Shown here: positions 11,993-22,778 of the stretch, piece after piece | Layout: every line of letters begins with the position of its first letter | Position numbering within the stretch: the first letter of the stretch is position 1 | Origin: Topomyia yanbarensis | Taxonomy: Eukaryota > Arthropoda > Insecta > Diptera > Culicidae | DNA length: 64,000 bases | Reading direction: 5' to 3' | Assembly: GCF_030247195.1 (NCBI RefSeq) | Contig: NC_080672.1 | Span: 15,376,001 to 15,440,000 of the forward strand | Notes under the pieces: model-generated | What the model saw: only the letters and a program-made list of their open reading frames with translations | Told to the model about the DNA's origin: nothing | Databases searched by the model: none | Position numbers and translations under genes: made by a program

Positions 11993-13584
11993 TATTTATT
12001 TTATACTTCAAAGTAACACTTTACTAACGAATCTTTTCAATTACATAAAACGCACAATCCAATCATTGAAAAAAAAACGAAAACAATATACTGTCAAATC
12101 CAATTTAAAAATGCCTCATTTCTCGCGATTTTTCTAGGTAATTGTAGAATTATGAATCTTTTTTGATGACATCTTCTCAACTGTGAATTTCGATTAATTT
12201 GGAGAACTTAAAGATAAACTTATAATACTGCGACTTAAAAACAACCCAAAGAATGTAATAATCATCATCAAATCAAACGAATTTGGAGGAATCGGCAGTA
12301 AAGGAGATAAAAGTATGAAAAGCGTCCAAAATAAGAAGGGGTCCAAATTAGGCTAATTACCTTATTATTCGTTCATCAACATCGTATTTCTATCTCTTTT
12401 GATTTCTGTGTAAATTCGCAATGAATTTTTCTGCAGTCCGTTTTAAAAGACTCCTTCTCAAAAAGTATTCTACATAACTTTTTTTAGCGTACGTCCATAG
12501 TTCGTCCAACTGGAGATATTTTCTACCGAATTAACAATTAATATTTTTCAGTTAGGAAGTAGTTTTGTAAATTTTTGAAAGTAAACTTTCGATGTTAGTA
12601 GGGTATTGCGATTTTTTGTGTTTCTCAAGTGTAAAAGTTAGCCCAGATAGCAAATTTTGCACAGCTTGGACAATTTTTGACCCCTGACAACTTCAATTTT
12701 GCCGTTTCGTGAAAAATACGAAGTTATGTTTTTGGGGTATTTTTTTCCTAAAATCTCCTATTTGTAATAATATTTCTGCTGTATGCTGTAAATCATACAT
12801 CTTTTGCAGGTTTTTTTTAAATTTTCGATAACTCTATACCGGTTGAGATGAGATGGATTCCTGATTTTTTGTCAAATATGGCGACGTTCTTATTGATGAA
12901 ATTCAACATGTTTTATATCACTGTATTGGGATAATATATATATATAAGTACTGGTGTTTTTCCTTGAATTTTTTTGTGAATTTCTTTTAAGAGTTAAAGG
13001 TGATTTTTGCTATGTAAATGCGAAAAACGTTCATTTTATTTTCATGTGGCAAAATCATTGAAAATATAAAAATTTAAAGAAAAAAATATATAACTTTTTT
13101 ATTCCATTTTTTCAAATAACTGAAGGAAAATTAAATTAAAAGTTTTTCTATTAATTGCTGCGGAAGAACGTTTTTGAATGAATAATGATGAAATGTAGCT
13201 ACATTTCATAGGATTTCAGTGCTATTGTAATATTTAGAGAAATGAGAATGTTTTACCTTGTTTCGAAAGTATTTGTCTAAAAATGTACGGCATTTTATTA
13301 ATAAAACTTGCAAATTTGAATTTTTTCATAAATGTTACATTCTGAGGAGCCCATCAAAATTAATTTTCGTGTAATATTCTTATTTATTTATTTTATTATA
13401 TATGCTTATACAAAATAAATGAATAATTTTTCAACACAATTTTTAAAAAACATTATTTTTACCGCATTACCGCGCGGTGCGGTGCGGTTGCGGTAAGCGG
13501 TGCGGTTTTATTATTTTTTGCGGTTGCGGTGCGGACTATCCATTTACCGCCCACATCCGCACCGCGACGAACCCTAGTCTCACC

Positions 13585-13657
13585 ATTTATTTCAACGTTA
13601 ACGTCAGGCCTAGTATTAGCCGAAGTGATAATCATATATTTAGTTTTAGCTACATAT
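13585..13657 (-). pseudogene. CR1-like LINE, palm segment upstream of the hAT insertion
   Basis: On the minus strand this reads VAKTKYMIITSANTRP and VEINGET, which is the palm segment directly preceding the KYLGII block found at about 11130 across the inserted hAT element. It shows that both pieces belong to one LINE copy. The match stops near 13657, where a separate inverted-repeat element begins. Confidence 0.65.
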
Positions 13658-14466
13658 ATAAATAAACTACAAAATCCAATTTATTTCATTTGTCTACTGT
13701 TGTCTCCGGTGCTGTTATGGACCGTTTTTGGAAGTGCTTTCCGGTACCTAGTATGCATTTTTCATTAAGTGGAATTGTTCATCTGTTCCTCGCTGGATGT
13801 TCTTTTTATGTTTGCGTGTGCAGGAAAGAAATTGAGAGAGAGAAAGAACAAGAGAAAGAAAGAGAGAGATTGGAGAGAACCGCTAAGCCCATAACTTCTA
13901 CGAAATCGCGCAAAAATCACCTTTAAGGGAATTCTGTGTACTTGAGTTATGAGCACCCAAAGTTTTATTATAAAGTTACCAGAATGGAATATTTTATGCA
14001 TTTTTAAAATTTAAATTCATTTGGTTTATTTAAATATCTCATCGCTGCTAGTGTCATCGCCATCATCATCGTCATCATTGCTTGTCATCGTCATAAACCA
14101 TAAGCTGCACACAAGACAAGAATACCATGTATATATAGAAATTATGTTGCAATCAATTTCCTTGCGTTCACATTGTACACATATTGAAGAAAATCCCTTT
14201 AAATTAGTATCGCCTAAAACGTTTCGTATCATTGAATGTACGAAAAAACGTGTACAGACCTTCTCCCGCATACGTGACAGCGTCGAAGTTCGGGAATCTT
14301 CTAGTTTTGAGCGTTACCCTTAGTAACAGTCAAGAATTGCAACATCCCGGAGCTATGTAACAGTGATGTGTAAAGTAGCGGAATGCATTTCCTAAACCGT
14401 CCATAGCAGGACCGGAGACAACAGTAGACAAATGAAATAAATTGAATTTTGAAGTTTATTTATTGT
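13658..14466. mobile_element. MITE with about 95-bp inverted ends
   Basis: The left arm (about 13658-13755) and right arm (about 14370-14466) are inverted copies sharing the block ATTTATTTCATTTGTCTACTG and the following TGTCTCCGG region, with roughly 85-90% identity. The interior is non-coding and includes a purine-rich GAGA/GAAA run at 13830-13875 and CAT-rich repeats at 14055-14095. The target duplication could not be fixed, so the ends are approximate. It cuts off the upstream part of the CR1-like LINE. Confidence 0.6.
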
Positions 14467-14556
14467 ACTAATGTTTATAACTATAGCTGGTTGCCCGTTC
14501 AAAGTTATTGCAATTGGAAATAGAACCATTTTTTCTGCTAAATAACTTCAAAAATA

Positions 14557-14871
14557 CACACCAAAAAAATCTGAATTTTATCGTTGACGTAATTCCAAAC
14601 ATGCCACAATTTTACAAACCGTAATTGATTAAATGACGAAATACAACCGTGTTCTGTTTAATTTTATATGAAAGATGTACTTTTCGTGTGCAGTGACATA
14701 AAATTACACCCTTCAACATTTTAGACTAACGCCATATGTGAAGTAAAATTACGTGATTCGCAAAATTCAGCGACATGTAAAATTAAAATCAAACGTAAAA
14801 CTGTGTCATTTTTGATGCTCGTATATGTCATGGTCAGGAGACGTAAATTTACACGATTTTTTCTAGGTGTG
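14557..14871 (+). mobile_element. TA-flanked 315-bp MITE, copy A
   Basis: The element begins CACACCAAAAAAAT and ends ATTTTTTCTAGGTGTG, giving an imperfect terminal inverted repeat, with TA on both sides (14555-14556, 14872-14873). Internal blocks (ACCGTGTTC, TAAAATTACAC, GTATATGTCA) are shared with copies B and C. It is non-coding. A TA target and these ends suggest a Tc1/mariner-type enzyme in trans. Confidence 0.8.
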
Positions 14872-14882
14872 TAGAAGAGCTA

Positions 14883-15196
14883 CACACCAAAAAAATATGA
14901 ATTTTTTTTTGACGTAATTTAAAACATGACACAATTCAACAAACCGTAATTCATGAAATGACGAAATATAACCGTGTTCCGTTTAATTTTCCATGAAATA
15001 TGTACTTTACAAGTGTGGTGCTATAAAATTACACGTAACAACGTATAAGACAAACGCCTTATGTGGAGTAAAATTACGTGATCTACGAAATTCAGTGTCG
15101 TGTAAAATTAAAATCGAAAGTAAAATTGTGTCATTTTTGACGCTCGTATATGTCAGGGTCAGGAGACGTAATTTTATACGATTTTTTCTAGGTGTG
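14883..15196 (+). mobile_element. TA-flanked 314-bp MITE, copy B
   Basis: It has the same ends, order and orientation as copy A, from which only 11 bp separate it. Flanking TA lies at 14881-14882 and 15197-15198. Clear divergence from copy A indicates two insertions or an old duplication rather than a recent tandem event. Confidence 0.8.
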
Positions 15197-15299
15197 TAGA
15201 CCGAAACGTTCTTCTAAAGAGTTGCGGGTGGCATTGACGCAAATAACTCTGTAGAACATTCTAAATTCATAGGTACGATACCAAAAAAGTTATATTAAA

Positions 15300-15640
15300 A
15301 AAATGATTTTAAGGGGTCATCCACAAACAAGGTACTATAACATCACAAGTATTCAAGATACAGATTTGGTTTCTTAAGCGAAGTTGTTCACAAAAAGTAG
15401 CTCTATGACATTGCAGAACATATGATCTCATTATCTCTTCATTTAAAAAATAAGAATAATATCTCACTTGTAGGGAGATTAATCACTGAATATACTAAAC
15501 CAGAAGAACGGTCTTGAAATACTGATAAAACCTTCAGAAGACATTATAGATCTAAACCTGACCGTTTTTGTGTAAATAATTAATCGCGTGTTTTTGGCAA
15601 AAAAAACCACTGTGCACTGTATTCAACATTTTCTTGCTTT
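15300..15640 (+). repeat. Interspersed repeat family X, copy 2
   Basis: The order of blocks is the same as in 8790-9108: TTTTAAGGGGTC, then CTCACTTGTAGGGAGATTAA, and an end with TTTTTGGCAAAAAAAACCAC followed by TGTGCACTG. It is non-coding, and its class is unknown. Confidence 0.5.
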
Positions 15641-17968
15641 AAATTTGCTTACATTTTGTGCAGGAAAACTGGTTGTATATTTTACGCATTATCACAGGGC
15701 AGTTTTTATGAATCATTCTTGCAATAATAAATCTGGTTCGAGTAGGCTTTTATTGGACAAAATCAAGAAGTATAGCTTATGTGATTTTTCTGCATAATTT
15801 GCATTTTGGGAGTGCGGAAACGTTCCTTTCTAGCTTTACATGTTCTAACAAACCTACGCTGTATACGCTCCGTTTTTGATTCATAGAAGAAAAAAAGTTT
15901 ACGAATAATCAAATAACGAACCCTTTCCAAACTAACTTCGATCAAATTAATTGATATTAATATCCTCGACATGCCAACGACCCTTTCTAGCTGTAACAGC
16001 AGGCCATGACAGTAAATGAAAATTCAAAATGCACAGAGCGATCAGTAGTAAGAAAAATCAATTAATCATTGTTCGTAGGTACTTTAAAAAAGGAGAATGT
16101 TTCTTTTTTCCGATGGTGCGTCATCGAGAAAGGACACCCTACAACAAGGAGCCATTTGCTGGTTTACTCCAATGTGGTTATCTCATACCTTGTTTTGGTT
16201 GGGAGATGACCTGCTGTTAATTTTTTATACACTTATTCTACGAAATATTGAAAAAGAAATGGCTCAAACTATAATTATTCACCTGACTATCCTCGTGACA
16301 ATGATGGAAAAAGTTACTGACCTGAAAAGAAAGCAGAGAAAACGGTTAGTATCAGATATCTAATATATGTCGAGCAACTTTAAATAACTTATTTTGCTCC
16401 AAATTAAATTTCGACCACTAAACCCAACGAGCGCGTACATTTTCCGCTACAACGACAACCACGGTAGCACAGTTTATCCCAATCCAAAACAAACACCGAA
16501 ATGCAAATGCTCAACTTCGCCAACCGAATGAGACAGATTAATCAAACATAGCCCGGGTCCCGAATTGCGAATGTGCGCTGTAAATTTCATTGTTAGTCAA
16601 TGCTCGAAGCCGGACAATGACAACATGCACCTCGCGGGCTGTCCCAGTTTGCTCTCGAACAGGAAATGTTTCAGCTTGACCGCCGGTATTCGCTCGGTCA
16701 CCGTCGTCGTTCGAGTTTAGAAAATAGAGAGCGAACAGACCGACCCGACAGACGGTCAGTTTTACGTGCAATAGTTCGACAACAATTAGCAAACATCGAG
16801 CTTGACTTTGGAGAAACATGAAAACCACTCGTACGTCAGTTTTAGAAGGGTGTGGGCGTTCGGCTAAACTATATCAACAAATGCAGCCTGCGCCTGCTAA
16901 AAATGTGCAGCGCCCGAAAGCGAAGAGCAGCAAGCGGCGAAAAAACAATCTTTCTGCCTTGACAATGAACTCAAAAGTTTTGTTTTCCCGTCGTCGGTCT
17001 GCTCTCGGTCTCGCTCGCTGACTGGCCTGCTTGGATTGCTGGGGCATTTCCGAATCGTTTCCACTGCTGTCGAGTGTCGAGCTGACGTGAAAATAGATCA
17101 TCATGCAGAGCGGTTCGGGCAGGCCATGGCCATGGCCCCACTGGCACCTTGGTGATGGTCGGGTAACTGTTTTTGTTCGTGCCTCCTAGGTTCATGATTA
17201 GAACTGAACGGTTTGATTCAATTGGGTTTTGATGGGGAAAATTTTAATTTTTAGAAATACGATTAAATTTTTTATTCCTATAACAACTTTGTGTCCCTTC
17301 CGGAACGAATCATTAAAGCGTTTTATTGTGACAGAAAATCAAATCATATTTTTTCCAGAAATTTCCAACCATCGCATCCCCGTGTTCCAGCACTTCATAT
17401 ACCGAAGCCGTGGAGTTGGCTGTTTCCCGTTTCGGGTGTTGCTGTGCGCTTCAAACTATACTGGCAATTGTTCTGTAGCTCGAATCAACGAACGAAATTC
17501 AGTCCTATAGTGACAGAGCCTGCGGACATCGGACAGATGGGCAAACAGACAGCGGTTCTTTTTTTCGGTTGCTTCCGATTGTCTAGCCAACGGGGCCTAA
17601 CGGAGGGCCACGGGGAGTGTACACTGGAACATGTTTATAAATGCATAAATTTTCAATTTGGTCACCGCATTTTGCAGCTTTATGCACTCTCGAGGGTGGG
17701 GTTGATCTTTTTTTTTCCTGCAGGAATAACCGCTAGGGTGGAGATTCCGCGGCATCCAGTTGTGCCAAGAATTTATAAATATCTACTATTGCTGTTATTG
17801 CAACTCCGCATTGAGAATGTTGCTGTAGATGACGATGACGATGACGATATTGCTGTTGATGACCACTCCCTGCGCTCGCATATGTGGGAATCTGCTTCGC
17901 GTCGTACTACTGCGGGTTGAATTTGGCAATGCTATCAACAGATTTGATCCGGTCTTGCACCCGGGCAA

Positions 17969-18034
17969 TATTATAAAGCGGGGTCAACTATCTGCAATTT
18001 GCAGTCTGACTCGATGGCGGGACAACGGGGTCAC
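17969..18034 (+). promoter_or_regulatory. Weak candidate core promoter (TATA, Inr, DPE)
   Basis: TATAAAG at about 17970 is followed about 31 bp later by GCAGTCTG (18001-18008), which is close to an arthropod initiator. GGTCA at 18029-18033 sits where a downstream promoter element would fall. The spacing is right for a Drosophila-type core promoter, but such matches also arise by chance and no downstream exon is recognised. Confidence 0.25.
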
Positions 18035-18299
18035 CGAATCGGTCCGGAAATTCGTGTAGGCACGTGCATTTCGGTGCGTGGTCTCGTTAGTGACGAACAG
18101 AACTTGGTCCAGTTTCGCTGATGCTATAGTTGGATTGGACACTCGTTGCAATTCGGCTGAAATATATGCATTTTCGCTAATTTAGTGAGCGCTAGTGTGC
18201 GAGTGAAGGATGGTGTTTTGAATTGTTGAAATTGAAATTAGTAGTGGATTTGATGATTGCGAGATAGTGTGAGTTTAAATTATAAACTTTTGGAATAAA

Positions 18300-18500
18300 T
18301 TGTGTTCCGAGAGTGCAGATTTGCAGATCAATTCGCATGTCATTGAATCAGGGCAATGCACAGTGGTCTTTTTCGCCAAAAACGTGCGAAAAATTATCAG
18401 CTGAACATAGTAAAGCAATGATGTGTTCTGGGATTTGATGTCCCGGGATGATATAGTTATAGTGATTAATTTCACTTGAAGTGAGATATTTGTTACAAAT
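18300..18500 (-). repeat. Interspersed repeat family X, copy 3
   Basis: The reverse complement carries CTTCAAGTGAAATTAATCAC, then TTTTGGCGAAAAAGACCAC and TGTGCATTG, matching the 3' half of the other copies. Confidence 0.5.
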
Positions 18501-18852
18501 GCTTTTGAAGCATGAAAAGCAAAATTAAATTTTCAGAAATATTCATTTGAAAGTGGTGAAAAACTGCGAAATGAAAGAAAGTAAACGTCATTTTTTCATT
18601 GTTTTGCCTAGTTTGAGCAAAAAGAATAGGTATATAAACAAGAGCGATTGATTCTGCAAAACTTGTTTAAATGTTCAAATAAAAACACACATACTCACAT
18701 GAGAATAAGATCTATCCGATGTCCGTTTCTACTAATAGCGTAATTTTTTTTCCAATACAATACCGTAGTAGGTGAAGATTTTTTATTTTCGTTGGAAAGA
18801 AACAAAATTTTTCACTTTTAGCAAAAAAACGAATACGCAGTAGAATAGATTT

Positions 18853-19393
18853 TGTTCGCGCACATTCAAGCGTCTGTAAAGCTGTCGGATAATTATGACG
18901 AGGGAAATTGTTCGGTTCGCGGTGTAGTAAGAACTCGCGGTCACATTAACTAATTTCAGTGGGTTTATTCCATACTTATCATAAGCACAAACTGTCCAGT
19001 ATAAAACAAGAGCGTATCCGATATAATTCAACTGTAATTTATTGTACAGTGCAGTACTGTAAAGAGGTTTTCGTTCGATGATAACTGTTTAGTACTGACT
19101 GACTGTGGATAATTCTTGATAATAGCTCTTAATATCAACTTTGAGTGATGACTGTTTAACTGTTAATTGTTTGAACTATATATAGGTTGCTACCACTATT
19201 AGATGAACACAACTGTTCATACAGGAAATGAGAATATTCTAGAACCTTATCTATGTATGCGTGAAACGCAACTCATTGCTTCAAGCTGTTCCGTAACGTA
19301 CAGCTACTCGAATTTTAGGCTAGTAATAAACTGTTTTGAACTACAGTGAGTTCATGCTAAAATGATTCAACAATGCTAAGACTGGCGTAAACA
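18853..19393 (-). repeat. 3' LTR of the BEL/Pao element
   Basis: It runs TG to CA and is identical by eye to the 5' LTR. A TTTATT at 18964-18969 gives AATAAA on the element's strand, a possible polyadenylation signal. The bases just inside the element (from 19394) read AAGGCGGGCGG on the element's strand, a purine-rich tract suitable as the polypurine primer. Confidence 0.92.
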
Positions 19394-21491
19394 TACCGCC
19401 CGCCTTGAAAGACGCTACTTTCAACATATTCAAAGCTGTAATATAAAAGACCGCTAACCTGATTCTTAGTATGTACTGAAGTTGAACCAAAAATGCTGAC
19501 ATTAAATCTATCAGGCAGTAAAGTACACTGCAGCTACCGTTTGTGTGATCACTCGACCAATTAGAAGAGGTGGATTATGCCGCCTATCGTATCCTCACAA
19601 TAAACGACATGATGATTCCGTTGACTGACATCGTTGAATGCGTCTTGCGCCGTATGCTAATAACGGTTGGTCGCTTCTGTAGACTTGACTAGCTTGCTGA
19701 TTTCTTCGACGGTCGTCCGCACCTGCGTTTCGTTGATTGCATCCGTTGAATTCTGCGATGATCCAGTGGTGAACCATGGGCGTCGAGGACGGGAGACTTG
19801 AGTTCGACTCCGTCAACTGCTATGCAGCCGGCGTCGATAACCCAAGACCCGAACGACTCCGCTGGTTCCACCACTCATGTTCCTGCTGCTACTTCGATGG
19901 ACGAACGTTGTTGGACTGTATTGCTGATGTAGACTGTGCCGTTCGTTGTGTCCGTATGACCCAACGATACCGTGCCGTCCATATTCCTGTACGTTGGGGT
20001 AGGTGTCTACTTCGATGTGTGTATGGTGGACTGTATAAACTGGTAGAGTCGATAGGATGAATGCACGATTGCGTTGGTTCAGCGACTGAGCTGCTGGCTG
20101 GCTGATGTAGTCGTCGATAGTACAGCGGACCTATGCCGCCGACTGGCTGATGTCATCCCTTTAGCGGGCCTGAGCCGCCGATTGATTATTTAAAGATGGT
20201 TGCTGATCGTCCTTTCGTGTGCTTCAGCAAAATGGTTGCGCCGCATGACAACTGCTCGTTAACGGTGGTGAATCAGCGGAATGTACCGCCGACTGGCTGG
20301 TAGAGATGATAGGATGGACGATTTCGACGATGGTAATATGCTGGAACAGATGATAGAATGTTTTTAAACAGAAAAAATGTACAATAGAAAGACTTCCCTG
20401 AAGCGGAGGCCTCATGGCCTCCGCAGTCGCCCTTGGCGACGATTATACCGTCTGTCGCGACAGCTGCGAAGGTTGTTGCACAACCTAATGATGACCAGTT
20501 CGTCTACACGAACTATCTTTGCTGTTCGAGATGGCCGAGTGAACTACGATGCATTCAGAATAGTTCCGATGGATGATGATCCCTGAACTGGCCAAATTAA
20601 CGATGTGCTGCCTCTTCTGAATGACCGATGGTGATGGATCTCGTTGATTCCCTGTGTATTATTTTCAACTGATGTATTGCTGTTCCGATGCTGCTGTACT
20701 ACATAAGTTTCGCGAAGGCTCCAGCGAAAGCTTTCACTGGACTGCTGCAGTGTTGCCTTCCGAACGAGCTCCGGCGGGTCTCGACCCCCGGACTCAATCC
20801 CAACGTTTCCTCTGCGTTGGAATCATCAACAGTAACTTGTTGATGCGATGTGTACGTTGGTGGTATTGGGGGTGCATTTCCAATTTACTGGACCTCAGTC
20901 CAGCTCCGCTACACTTCATCTGCAACGGACTGCAGGGGCTTTTACAGCCGAGATGGTTCAACGTCGAACCTGGTTGAATTGAACGCAATTCAACCCGATG
21001 AAATGCACCCGAGATGGGTGAGGACAAATACCACCAGCGCAGTAGTACTGTCAGGCAGATCATACATTCGATACAACGAATGCCAAGTTCCAAAGCATTG
21101 TAGGTGATGAAGAAGGTTATGTGTAACGACTCAATGATTGTAGGGTGACGGGTTGCCTTGAGCAACCACACCGCTCGATGAAATAGACCATGTGAATCGA
21201 AGAGGAATAGATGAGAGTGTATAGAATCTTTAATGTCCAGCATAGCTGAACATATACTGTAAGTTTACCTGGACAAAAATCATTGATGCTACCTCTGGAT
21301 TCACGATGGACTGCTTGCATGGTACGAATTAGATTGTTGACGTTCGATGTAGGGCTCAGATTGCGAAGAATAGAAATTTCGTAAAGAATTCAGTATTTAT
21401 TAATAATGAACAAAACAGTAATATGTGGCTTCATGCCGAATTATTAAATGAAATGAGGGTTTTATGACGATGGTACTGTTAAATTGACGTA
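19394..21491 (-). other. BEL/Pao interior 3' of gag, no pol recognised
   Basis: Where protease, reverse transcriptase and integrase should follow gag, there are only short frames without motifs. Imperfect repeats of a CCGCCGACTGGCTG motif occur near 20137 and 20297, with a weaker one near 20174. A cluster of three GC-rich hairpins lies at 20403-20463. The frame at 20794-21243 has no family resemblance. Confidence 0.6.
20403..20463. other. Cluster of three perfect GC-rich hairpins/palindromes
   Basis: Three structures follow one another. GCGGAGGCC-TCAT-GGCCTCCGC (20403-20424) has a 9-bp stem. GTCGCC-CTT-GGCGAC (20426-20440) has a 6-bp stem. CTGTCGCGACAG (20452-20463) is a 12-bp palindrome. 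They sit in the 3' interior of the BEL element and would form on either strand. Confidence 0.85.
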
Positions 21492-22169
21492 TTACTGCGA
21501 ACGGCATGCCGTATGCAGAAGAGAGTGGTGCTTTCCGTTGCACCGAAGACACCGGAATTGCTGCTTGCATTCTTCTACCCGGTGATCACACCCGTAGCAA
21601 TAGCAACATAATCCACTATGCTGCACAAATTCCAACCTTGTCAATGGTGCTTGTCGTTGAAAGTGCTTGCAGCTGTATAAAAAATGTCGCTCCCCGCAGT
21701 AATAACACTGTGGTGGAATTAATTTGCTGACACGCTGATTTGCATCCACCTTCGGAATCACTACCGTCTTGGTAACAGCATTCGTAGCCCTACGTGATGC
21801 AAGCAACAGCCGTAAATAGGCCTCTTCCAGTGCGTCGTCGGCGCCGTGTACCTGATCTGTTCCGTCGGAACTCGATGGATTGGCGCTTTGCCGCCACCAA
21901 ACTTTGAGCAGACCGAACGAAGCTGTCAACCATACCGCTTCTTCACTTGACGGCTTGCCCCAACCGGCCACCTGTTCAGCAACTGCAATTAGAGTTTCCG
22001 CCACTTCACGATGCGACGCGATTTGTTGTTGAAGAGCTTCTTCCATCGCAACGGTTAAAAAATATCGATACCGAAATTCCGAAAACAAAAGCGAATGTAA
22101 ACCGACTTCTATCACATCACTTTTTTTTGACGTAGGACTTACGTCTTTCTTTACTATACTGGGTGTCAT
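21492..22169 (-). CDS. gag: Gag of BEL/Pao element (zinc-knuckle protein)
   Basis: An open frame of 225 codons. The C-terminal third has the BEL/Pao pattern of Cys/His clusters: CYYCGERHFLYSCKHF, then LCCYCYGCDHRVEEC and CLRCNGKHHSLLH. Such knuckles bind RNA during packaging in the cytoplasm. The N-terminal part, containing EEALQQQIASHREVAETL, is predicted helical and may represent the capsid-like region. The first ATG is at 22169, but the first 41 residues overlap a GACGTA/TACGTC inverted motif and may be non-native; the ATG at 22046 is the likelier ancestral start. It is shorter than usual BEL Gag (about 400-500 residues) and is not followed by pol. No internal stop is present, consistent with recent activity. 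Confidence 0.75.
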   Translation of the reverse strand: MTPSIVKKDVSPTSKKSDVIEVGLHSLLFSEFRYRYFLTVAMEEALQQQIASHREVAETLIAVAEQVAGWGKPSSEEAVWLTASFGLLKVWWRQSANPSSSDGTDQVHGADDALEEAYLRLLLASRRATNAVTKTVVIPKVDANQRVSKLIPPQCYYCGERHFLYSCKHFQRQAPLTRLEFVQHSGLCCYCYGCDHRVEECKQQFRCLRCNGKHHSLLHTACRSQ

Positions 22170-22493
22170 TTCAAAATTTTCAAAACGGATGCGTTACGTA
22201 CACTTTGAACTCTAATAACTTTTCTCCTACTAAAGGAATTACTAATTTTGTTTCATAAATCGAAAGGAAAACGTTCAACGCTTGCTATTGATACCTTGTT
22301 TGCTATGTAAAACTTGTTTAAAAAGTTCAAAAACTACTTTTAATGCGAATCAACATTAATGCTAAAATCTATAAATATGGGTGTCACAGTTTTTCTTAAA
22401 GCCAGACGTGTGTAAGCCACAGAGCAGAACACACGTACGTGTGCTGCTCAACGAGAAGCTGCATTTTGACCACCAACCAAATCATAGCTACTG

Positions 22494-22765
22494 CCTTATC
22501 GCTGCCAACCAAGAACAGTCGTCGCCCTGCGTGAAATTCATTGCTCTCAGAAGTGGACAGAGTTACTAATTCGCAAGCTGCTCTTCCAGTGCCTGGTCCG
22601 TGAGATTGCACAGAATTTCAAAACCTACTCTTCCGGAGCTCAGCCGTAATGGCCCTTTAAGAAGCCAGCGAGGCCTGCCTGGTTAGTTTGTTGGAAAATA
22701 CCAATCTGTGCGCTATCCATGCCAAGCGAATAATCATCATGCCGAGCGGGAAACGGCGAAATAAT
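22494..22765 (+). pseudogene. H3: Histone H3 pseudogene inside the LTR element
   Basis: Plus-strand codons align with histone H3 from about Pro38 to Pro121. Visible blocks are [43 protein letters not shown] and [10 protein letters not shown] followed by IIIMP. Breaks include about 4 bp missing after FKT, which shifts the frame, and a CAA-to-TAA change at the Gln of ALQEASEA. About ten codons before the end are missing, ahead of a TAA near 22760. Upstream similarity is weak but continues to about 22455. A canonical histone 3' stem-loop follows at 22779. The gene is antisense to gag and lies in the leader. Because the LTRs are identical while H3 is decayed, the H3 piece was most likely carried by the element before this insertion. 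Confidence 0.85.
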
Positions 22766-22778
22766 ATTCACAACAAAC

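Larger units (their letters stand above)
11168..13576 (-). mobile_element. hAT-like element with (ACCGC)-rich ends, copy 2
   Basis: This is the second, inverted copy of the element at 5558-7205. Its left end (TATGGTTCGTCGCGG) corresponds to the right end of copy 1. An exact 8-bp duplication, GTCTCACC, lies at 11160-11167 and 13577-13584. At 2409 bp it is longer than copy 1 because of later insertions: 86 bp at 11379-11464, a SINE at about 11822-11992, about 190 bp near 12292-12487, and unmatched sequence between about 12700 and 13250. It inserted into the CR1-like LINE, whose coding sequence resumes at 13585. No transposase frame remains. Confidence 0.85.
15197..18847. other. Stretch without a recognised gene; includes repeat family X
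   Basis: Repeat family X occupies about 15300-15640 and, inverted, about 18300-18500. Between 16400 and 18260 the base composition is more GC-rich and I see no transposon ends, so this may be host regulatory or 5' untranslated sequence. A 209-codon plus-strand frame at 17291-17920 has no family resemblance and ends in an Asp run created by GATGAC repeats; I do not call it a gene. Confidence 0.35.

Noticed and set aside
5555..13580. Regularly repeated GC-rich units as a CRISPR-like array
   Set aside because: The units are the ends of eukaryotic hAT-like elements with 8-bp duplications; there are no unique spacers of fixed length.
17291..17920. 209-codon plus-strand open frame ending in an Asp run
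   Set aside because: No domain or codon-usage support; the acidic run comes from GATGAC repeats and overlapping frames occur on the same strand. It is long only by chance in a GC-richer block.
20794..21243. 149-codon minus-strand frame in the BEL interior
   Set aside because: Considered as residual pol, but no protease, reverse-transcriptase or integrase motif is present, and a plus-strand frame overlaps it.
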